Assembly (NCBI RefSeq): GCF_038397755.1
Contig: NZ_CP151637.1
Coordinates: forward strand, 868,001-932,000
DNA length: 64,000 nt
DNA from: Microbacterium sp. LWH7-1.2
GTDB lineage: Bacteria > Actinomycetota > Actinomycetes > Actinomycetales > Microbacteriaceae
Direction of reading: 5' to 3'
Part shown: piece by piece, positions 59,081-64,000 of the stretch
How positions within the stretch are numbered: position 1 is the stretch's first letter
How the letters are laid out: every line of letters begins with the position of its first letter
The notes under the pieces: model-generated
Told to the model about the DNA's origin: nothing
What the model saw: only the letters and a program-made list of their open reading frames with translations
Database searches by the model: none
Program-made: the position numbers and the translations under genes

Positions 59081-59389
59081 TCAGGGGGTCGGCGTGGGCG
59101 TCGCGCTCGGTTCCGGCGTGGTCGTCGCCGACGGCGTCGGTCCCGGCGTCGTCGCGGTCGGAGTCGGGGTCGACGACGGCGTAGGCTCGGGGGCCCCGGG
59201 GCCGGCGACGAAGTACAGCGTCTGCGCCCCGATCAGACCGAGCACGAGCACACCGCCGACGACGCCGGCGATCAGGTTGTCGCGCGTGCGACGGCGCGCC
59301 TGGCCGTCGTGGAACTGCCGTCGCGCCTCGTACAGCCGCGTGCGCTCCCGCGCAGCCCGTGCGTCGCGGTCCTTGCCACCGGTCGCCAC
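59081..59389 (-). CDS. small single-span membrane protein
   Basis: The 102-residue protein starts at GTG 59389 behind GAGGAGG. A very basic cytosolic N-terminus (~1-37) precedes one membrane helix (IAGVVGGVLVLGLIGAQTLY, ~40-59) and a Pro/Thr/Ser-rich tail (TPTPTATTPGPTPSATTTPE), probably extracytoplasmic. I know no function. It lies between DUF349 and rarA and is divergent from rarA. Confidence 0.6.
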   Translation of the reverse strand: MATGGKDRDARAARERTRLYEARRQFHDGQARRRTRDNLIAGVVGGVLVLGLIGAQTLYFVAGPGAPEPTPSSTPTPTATTPGPTPSATTTPEPSATPTPTP

Positions 59390-59528
59390 GTGACCTCCTC
59401 GTTCCGTTCGTGTCGGGCGCGTGCGCCTCGTGCCAGGCGGCGCCCGGGCGGGTTGATCCTACGGGGCCGCACCGCGGCGGCAAAACCGCGACCGATCCGG
59501 TGTCGTGGGCGCGGGATAGCCTGGTGGA

Positions 59529-60875
59529 GTGACCGGTCCTTCCGCGCTCTTCCAGGGCCTGACGCCTCTCGCCGTGCGCATGCGCCCGACGTCGCTGGAC
59601 GAGGTCGCCGGTCAGTCGCATCTGCTGCGTGCGGGATCGCCGTTGGTGACACTCGCGAACCCGGAGGCCGCGGCCCGCGCCGCGACGTCGGTCATCCTGT
59701 GGGGCCCGCCCGGGACCGGCAAGACGACGCTCGCGCAGGCGATCGCCCGCTCCTCCGGGCGGCGGTTCGTCGAACTCTCGGCGGTGACCGCCGGTGTGCG
59801 CGACGTGCGCGAGGTGATGCAGGAGGCGCTGACCCAGCGCGATCTCTACGGCCAGTCGACCATCCTGTTCCTCGACGAGATCCACCGCTTCACGAAGGCC
59901 CAGCAGGACGCTCTGCTGCCGGGCGTCGAGAACGGCTGGGTCGTGCTCATCGCGGCGACGACCGAGAATCCCTCGTTCTCGGTGATCTCACCGCTCCTGT
60001 CGCGGTCGCTGCTGCTGACGCTCAAGCCCCTCACCGACGAAGACCTCGGCATGCTCCTCGACCGCGCGGTGACCGATGCCCGGGGCCTCTCGGGCACCGT
60101 CGTGCTCGGCGACGAGGCGCGCGCCGCTCTCGTGCGGCTCGCCTCGGGCGACGCGCGGCGGGCGCTCACGGCGCTCGAGGCGGCCGCATCGCTTGCGACT
60201 CCGGACGGTGACGACGAAGAAGACGACGCGACGACGATCCCCGAGATCTCAGCCGACAACGTCGCGCAGGCGGTCGATCGCGCGCTGCTGCGCTACGACC
60301 GCCAGGGCGACGAGCACTATGACGTCATCAGCGCCTTCATCAAGTCGATCCGCGGCTCGGATGTGGATGCCGCGATGCACTACCTCGCCCGCATGATCGA
60401 GGCAGGGGAGGACCCGCGGTTCATCGCCCGCCGCCTCATCATCTCGGCCGCGGAGGACATCGGCCTCGCCGACCCCCAGGCGCTGCCGATCGCCGTCGCA
60501 GCCGCCGACGCGGTGCAGTTCATCGGCATGCCCGAGGGTCGCATCCCGCTCGCGGAGGCGACCGCATATCTGGCGACGACCGCGAAGTCGAATGCGGCCT
60601 ACCTCGCGATCGACGCGGCGATCGCCGACGTGCGGTCGGGCGGCTTCGGCCGTGTGCCGATCCACTTGCGCGACGCGCACTACCCGGGGGCGAAACGCCT
60701 GGGACACGGCAAGGGTTATGTGTATCCGCACGACGCCGAGATCGGCATCGCGTCGCAGCAGTACCTGCCGGACGAACTGCGGGGGCGTCGCTACTACGAG
60801 CCGAAGGCGCTGGGCGCCGAGCGCGACCTCCAGGCGCGGCTCGAGAAGATCCGTCGCATCCTCGACGGCGGATGA
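59529..60875 (+). CDS. rarA: replication-associated recombination ATPase RarA (MgsA)
   Basis: RarA is an AAA+ protein acting at stalled replication forks. GTG 59529 lies 6 bases after TAGCCT (59517-59522). The 448-residue product has RMRPTSLDEVAGQSHLL, Walker A ILWGPPGTGKTTLAQAIARS, Walker B ILFLDEIHRFTKAQQD, sensor ATTENPSF, and the C-terminal tetramerisation domain with HYPGAKRLGHGKGYVYPHD. The acidic DGDDEEDDATT insert (~219) is a local peculiarity. Confidence 0.93.
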   Translation: MTGPSALFQGLTPLAVRMRPTSLDEVAGQSHLLRAGSPLVTLANPEAAARAATSVILWGPPGTGKTTLAQAIARSSGRRFVELSAVTAGVRDVREVMQEALTQRDLYGQSTILFLDEIHRFTKAQQDALLPGVENGWVVLIAATTENPSFSVISPLLSRSLLLTLKPLTDEDLGMLLDRAVTDARGLSGTVVLGDEARAALVRLASGDARRALTALEAAASLATPDGDDEEDDATTIPEISADNVAQAVDRALLRYDRQGDEHYDVISAFIKSIRGSDVDAAMHYLARMIEAGEDPRFIARRLIISAAEDIGLADPQALPIAVAAADAVQFIGMPEGRIPLAEATAYLATTAKSNAAYLAIDAAIADVRSGGFGRVPIHLRDAHYPGAKRLGHGKGYVYPHDAEIGIASQQYLPDELRGRRYYEPKALGAERDLQARLEKIRRILDGG

Positions 60876-60892
60876 CCGCCGACTGTTGTCGC

Positions 60893-60938
60893 ACGATATC
60901 CCTCTGAGGTATATTAATCTCCCTCAGAGGGATATCGT
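60893..60938. promoter_or_regulatory. 17-bp inverted-repeat operator upstream of padR
   Basis: ACGATATCCCTCTGAGG (60893-60909) and CCTCAGAGGGATATCGT (60922-60938) are perfect inverted arms around a 12-base AT-rich spacer containing TATATT, a likely -10. The position, 25 bases before padR, suits autorepression. Confidence 0.75.
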
Positions 60939-60962
60939 CCACGTCGCGCTCGGAGGTGCCGC

Positions 60963-61499
60963 ATGCAGTTCGTGATCCTCGGCCTGCTGCTCGGTGGCCC
61001 GCTGTCGCTCTACGACGTCCAGAAGCGGTTCGCCGCGGGCATCTCGCTGTTCTACAGCGCGAGCTCGGGCAGCATTCAGCGCGCGCTGCAGCACCTGCTA
61101 GACGACGGGTCCGCGGTCGTCGCCGCGGCCGACGGCAGCCGGCGCGGCCGCAAGCTCCACCGGATCACCGATCAGGGGCGGGAACGGTGGCACGCGTGGA
61201 TGCGGGCACCCATCTCCGGCGGAACGGATGCGGAGACCACGGCCCTCGCGAAGGTCTATCTGCTGGGCCTGCTCGATGCGCCCGAGGATCGCGCGGACGC
61301 GGTCCGCAGCATCCGCGAGCACATCGACGGTTCCCGCGCGGCGCTGGAGGCACTGGCGACGGAAGTGGACGCGCGCGCCGCCGGCCTCGACCACGCGTCG
61401 CGGCAGATCTTCGCGTTCCAGCGCGCGACGCTCGATTACGGACTGCGCTCGCACGCCCTGATGCGCGAGTGGATCGACGAAGTGGGGGAGCAGGCATGA
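60963..61499 (+). CDS. PadR-family transcriptional regulator
   Basis: PadR-type repressors respond to small molecules or cell stress. The 178-residue product starts at ATG 60963 behind CGGAGGTG. The winged helix covers ~1-80: MQFVILGLLLGGPLSLYDVQ, SSGSIQRALQHLLDDGSAVV and GRKLHRITDQGRERWHAWM. The C-terminal helical dimerisation domain (~95-178) includes LLGLLDAPEDRADAVRSIRE. It is followed 13 bases later by a membrane protein, a common repressor-target pairing, and preceded by its likely operator. Confidence 0.86.
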   Translation: MQFVILGLLLGGPLSLYDVQKRFAAGISLFYSASSGSIQRALQHLLDDGSAVVAAADGSRRGRKLHRITDQGRERWHAWMRAPISGGTDAETTALAKVYLLGLLDAPEDRADAVRSIREHIDGSRAALEALATEVDARAAGLDHASRQIFAFQRATLDYGLRSHALMREWIDEVGEQA

Positions 61500-61512
61500 A
61501 CGGGCGACTCTC

Positions 61513-61896
61513 GTGACACCGGCCGCCTTCGCCGCCGTCGTCGCCTGCCTCGTACTCGGCGCCCTCGCCGTTCTCCAGATCTGCGTGGCTGCCGGCGCGC
61601 CGTGGGGGCGCTTCGTCTGGGGCGGGGCGCATCGCGTGCTTCCGCGCCGGCTGAGGATCGCCAGCGCGGCTTCCGTCCTGCTCTACGCCGGTTTCGCCGC
61701 GGTGCTCCTCAGCCGGGCGGGCATCCTGCCGGGTGGCGACAGCCTTGTCATCCGCGTCCTGACGTGGGCCCTCTTCGCGTATTTCGGCGTCGGGATCATC
61801 ATGAACGCGATCTCCCGGAGTCGTGCCGAGCGCCTCACGATGACACCGGTCTGCCTGGTGCTCACCGGCGCGACGCTGGTCATCGCCCTCTCATGA
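61513..61896 (+). CDS. four-helix membrane protein, padR partner
   Basis: The 127-residue protein starts at GTG 61513. Hydrophobic helices are AAFAAVVACLVLGALAVLQI (~4-23), IASAASVLLYAGFAAVLLS (~49-67), IRVLTWALFAYFGVGIIMNA (~80-99) and TPVCLVLTGATLVIAL (~111-126). I do not recognise a family. Being directly behind padR, it is probably cotranscribed and controlled by it. The module lies between rarA and rpsD. Confidence 0.6.
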   Translation: MTPAAFAAVVACLVLGALAVLQICVAAGAPWGRFVWGGAHRVLPRRLRIASAASVLLYAGFAAVLLSRAGILPGGDSLVIRVLTWALFAYFGVGIIMNAISRSRAERLTMTPVCLVLTGATLVIALS

Positions 61897-61916
61897 AGGC
61901 ACGGCGGCGCGTCTGC

Positions 61917-62072
61917 TAAGCTTGAGCGGCTCGAAACGCAGTTTTCGGGCATCCCCTCTCTTCCTGACCTACCTTCCGGCATGCCCCGGCGTGCAGTCCG
62001 GACAGGGCGAAGACAGGGCGATACGCCCGCGGGCCGTGAAAGACACGGCCGCGTCATCGAAAGGAACACTTC
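61917..62072 (+). promoter_or_regulatory. rpsD promoter and long structured leader
   Basis: TAAGCT (61917-61922) is the likely -10, leaving about 145 bases of untranslated leader. GGCCGTG (62032-62038) and CACGGCC (62044-62050) form a hairpin about 10 bases before the GAAAGGAA ribosome-binding site. A long leader on a single-gene rpsD unit suggests S4 autoregulation, by analogy with other bacteria. Confidence 0.45.
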
Positions 62073-62702
62073 GTGGCAACGAAGTCCCAGGACCGCCGCA
62101 AGGTCCGTCTCTCCCGCGCCCTCGGCGTCGCGCTGACCCCCAAGGCAGCCAAGTACCTCGAGAAGCGCCCGTACGCGCCGGGTGAGCACGGCCGCACCAA
62201 GCGCAAGCAGGACAGCGACTACGCCGTCCGCCTCCGCGAGAAGCAGCGTCTGCGCGAGCAGTACGGCATCCGCGAGAAGCAGCTGCGCATCCAGTTCAAC
62301 GAGGCCCGCCGCACCCAGGGCCTGACGGGTGAGAACCTCGTCGAGCAGCTCGAGATGCGTCTGGACGCCCTCGTGCTGCGTGCCGGCTTCGCCCGCACCA
62401 CCGCGCAGGCGCGCCAGCTCGTCGTGCACCGCCACATCCTCGTGGACGGCCAGCTCGTCGACCGCCCGTCCTTCCGCGTGAAGCCGGGTCAGCTCATCCA
62501 CGTCAAGGCCAAGAGCGAGGGCATCGAGCCCTTCCAGGTCGCAGCCCTCGGCGGTCACGCCGAGGTCCTGCCGCCCGTCCCGGGCTACCTCGAGGTCGAG
62601 CTCGACAAGCTCCAGGCCCGTCTCGTGCGTCGCCCCAAGCGCGCCGAGGTCCCCGTGGTCTGCGACGTCCAGCTCGTCGTCGAGTACTACGCAGCTCGGT
62701 AA
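62073..62702 (+). CDS. rpsD: 30S ribosomal protein S4
   Basis: S4 is a primary 16S rRNA-binding protein of the small subunit. GTG 62073 gives 209 residues. The N-terminus lacks the four zinc-ligand cysteines, so this is the C-minus (zinc-independent) form. The S4 RNA-binding domain is visible in EMRLDALVLRAGFARTTAQA and ARQLVVHRHILVDGQLVDRP. A perfect hairpin ends the unit. Confidence 0.95.
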   Translation: MATKSQDRRKVRLSRALGVALTPKAAKYLEKRPYAPGEHGRTKRKQDSDYAVRLREKQRLREQYGIREKQLRIQFNEARRTQGLTGENLVEQLEMRLDALVLRAGFARTTAQARQLVVHRHILVDGQLVDRPSFRVKPGQLIHVKAKSEGIEPFQVAALGGHAEVLPPVPGYLEVELDKLQARLVRRPKRAEVPVVCDVQLVVEYYAAR

Positions 62703-62714
62703 TTCTGAGAACGC

Positions 62715-62748
62715 ACGAAGGGCGCCGGGTCATCCCGGCGCCCTTCGT
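62715..62748 (+). terminator. rpsD terminator
   Basis: ACGAAGGGCGCCGGG and CCCGGCGCCCTTCGT form a perfect 15-bp stem with a TCAT loop, 12 bases after the stop codon. Confidence 0.88.
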
Positions 62749-62848
62749 CGTCTGGGCGGTGCGAGGTGCCCGGATCGGCATACGAGGCGGCGTTTCGGCA
62801 TACGATGGGGGGATGCCGCGCCCCAGCGGCCCGCGAGGAAGTGGTGAC

Positions 62849-63145
62849 ATGAAGAACCTGGTGTGGTTCCTGCTCGGCATCGCCGGAGGATTCGTCGCGG
62901 CGCACTTCATGAACAAAGACCCGCGCGGTCACGAGATCCTCGCCGATGTCGACGCGCGCATCACCGAGTTCACCGACCGCATCGGCGACGCCTACCGCGA
63001 GCAGGAGGCCCGCTTCGCCGGCATCGTCGACGACGTGCGGGATGCCGCTGCCGAAGCCGCCGGCACCGCCAAGGCCGCAGCATCCCACGCCGTCGACGCC
63101 GTCGGGGACGCCGCCAAGAGCGCGGCCGACACGCTCGGCGACTGA
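62849..63145 (+). CDS. small membrane-anchored protein between rpsD and alaS
   Basis: ATG 62849 ([20 protein letters not shown]) follows GAGGAAG and gives 98 residues. The in-frame ATG 62813 lies 6 bases after TACGAT (62801-62806) and could be a leaderless start adding 12 residues. An N-terminal helix (~4-19) is followed by [20 protein letters not shown] and an Ala-rich amphipathic helix ([20 protein letters not shown]). The rpsD-small protein-alaS order is common in actinobacteria. The function is unknown. CGGCATACGA is repeated at 62776 and 62796 in the promoter. Confidence 0.7.
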   Translation: MKNLVWFLLGIAGGFVAAHFMNKDPRGHEILADVDARITEFTDRIGDAYREQEARFAGIVDDVRDAAAEAAGTAKAAASHAVDAVGDAAKSAADTLGD

Positions 63146-63224
63146 CAGACGCATACCGCTCACCGGCAGCGCCGGGGAGTCGGCGTGCCCCGACACGCAT
63201 TCGCACGCACACGCAAGGACCCGC

Positions 63225-64000
63225 ATGAAGACCGCCGAGATCGCACAGCGCTTCCTCGATTACTTCGAGAAGAACGGCCACACCATCGTCCCCTCGGCAT
63301 CGCTGGTGACCGATGACCCGGCGCTGCTGTTCACGGTGGCCGGCATGGTGCCCTTCATCCCGTATCTGTCGGGCGATGTTCCCGCGCCGTACCCGCGCGC
63401 CGCCGACAACCAGAAGTGCATCCGCACCAACGACATCGAAGAGGTCGGCAAGACGCCGCGGCACGGCACGTTCTTCCAGATGCTCGGCAACTGGTCGTTC
63501 GGCGACTACTTCAAGGAAGGCGCGATCCGCTACGCGTGGGACCTGCTGACCTCGCCGGAGACCGACGGCGGCCTCGGCTTCGATCAGAAGGACCTGTGGG
63601 TCACCGTCTACGAGGAGGACGACGAGGCGCACGACCTCTGGCTGAAGCTCACCGACCTGCCCGAGGAGCGCATCCAGCGACTCGGCAAGGACACGAACTA
63701 CTGGAGCACCGGTCTTCCCGGCCCGGCCGGTCCCTGCTCGGAGATCTTCTTCGACCGCGGTCCCGCGTACGGCATCGACGGCGGTCCCGCGACCGACGAC
63801 GACCGCTACGTCGAGATCTGGAACCTCGTGTTCATGCAGTACGAGATCACCAACGTGCGGTCGAAGTACGACTTCGACATCGTCGGCGAGCTTCCGAACA
63901 AGAACATCGACACCGGCATGGGCCTGGAGCGCATCGCGTTCATCAAGCAGGGCGTCGACAACATGTACGAGACCGACCAGGTGCGTCCGGTGCTCGACAA
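63225..64000 (+). CDS. alaS: alanyl-tRNA synthetase, 3' truncated by the window
   Basis: AlaRS charges tRNA-Ala. ATG 63225 opens a frame that runs to the window end (258 codons visible of an expected ~890). [19 protein letters not shown] is the standard start. Class II motifs are visible: [34 protein letters not shown] (motif 2 region with conserved Arg), [19 protein letters not shown] and [19 protein letters not shown]. The editing and C-terminal domains lie outside. Confidence 0.95.
   Translation, partial: MKTAEIAQRFLDYFEKNGHTIVPSASLVTDDPALLFTVAGMVPFIPYLSGDVPAPYPRAADNQKCIRTNDIEEVGKTPRHGTFFQMLGNWSFGDYFKEGAIRYAWDLLTSPETDGGLGFDQKDLWVTVYEEDDEAHDLWLKLTDLPEERIQRLGKDTNYWSTGLPGPAGPCSEIFFDRGPAYGIDGGPATDDDRYVEIWNLVFMQYEITNVRSKYDFDIVGELPNKNIDTGMGLERIAFIKQGVDNMYETDQVRPVLD

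Overview
The window is chromosomal DNA of a high-GC actinobacterium, most likely Microbacteriaceae (Microbacterium-like). The evidence is the very high GC, actinobacterial marker families (SepH, DUF3000, DUF3093, DUF3159, DUF3710, DUF4193), GTG starts with frequent 4-base gene overlaps, and a recurrent TAnnnT -10 element only 6-9 bases before start codons, which suggests many leaderless mRNAs. No rRNA, CRISPR array or complete insertion sequence was seen.

Layout. 0-6 kb: 5'-truncated alanine-racemase-family gene, small zinc-ribbon protein, convergent type II topoisomerase B and A genes. 6-16 kb: phosphodiesterase, sepH, DUF4193/DUF3093, dut-DUF3710-DUF3159, acnA, dxs. 16-24 kb (mostly minus): fadA-fadB, DUF3000-RNase D, sseA-sufE, with a membrane-anchored hydrolase on plus. 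24-27 kb: zapE, amtB behind a GlnR-like site array, and a solitary PemK/MazF-like gene. 27.2-28.7 kb: a small degenerate element integrated in tRNA-Val(CAC). It is bounded by a 45-bp duplication of the tRNA 3' half and carries an unknown gene with a HEPN-type RX4H motif plus a probable phage capsid remnant. 28.7-29.5 kb: tRNA-Gly, tRNA-Cys and tRNA-Val(GAC), and a KTSC protein.

29.5-40.5 kb is the most unusual part, an accessory oxidative-metabolism cluster. A minus-strand GMC oxidoreductase/hydrolase pair diverges from a four-gene plus-strand operon: fatty-acid alpha-dioxygenase-like haem peroxidase, SnoaL-like protein, atypical P450 without the usual acid-alcohol pair, and serine hydrolase. 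A further minus-strand pair, a second cysteine-nucleophile hydrolase and a 486-residue protein of unknown family, converges on it. I infer a lipid or fatty-acid hydroperoxide (oxylipin-like) pathway.

40.5-64 kb returns to core genes: thrS (preceded by a candidate Thr-rich leader peptide)-HIT; pdxR-pdxY divergent from pdxS-pdxT around a palindromic operator; yebC; ruvC, ruvA-ruvB; yajC, secD-secF; relA; DUF349; rarA; a PadR regulator with a membrane partner behind a 17-bp inverted repeat; rpsD with a long leader; a small protein; and the 5' part of alaS, cut by the window end.
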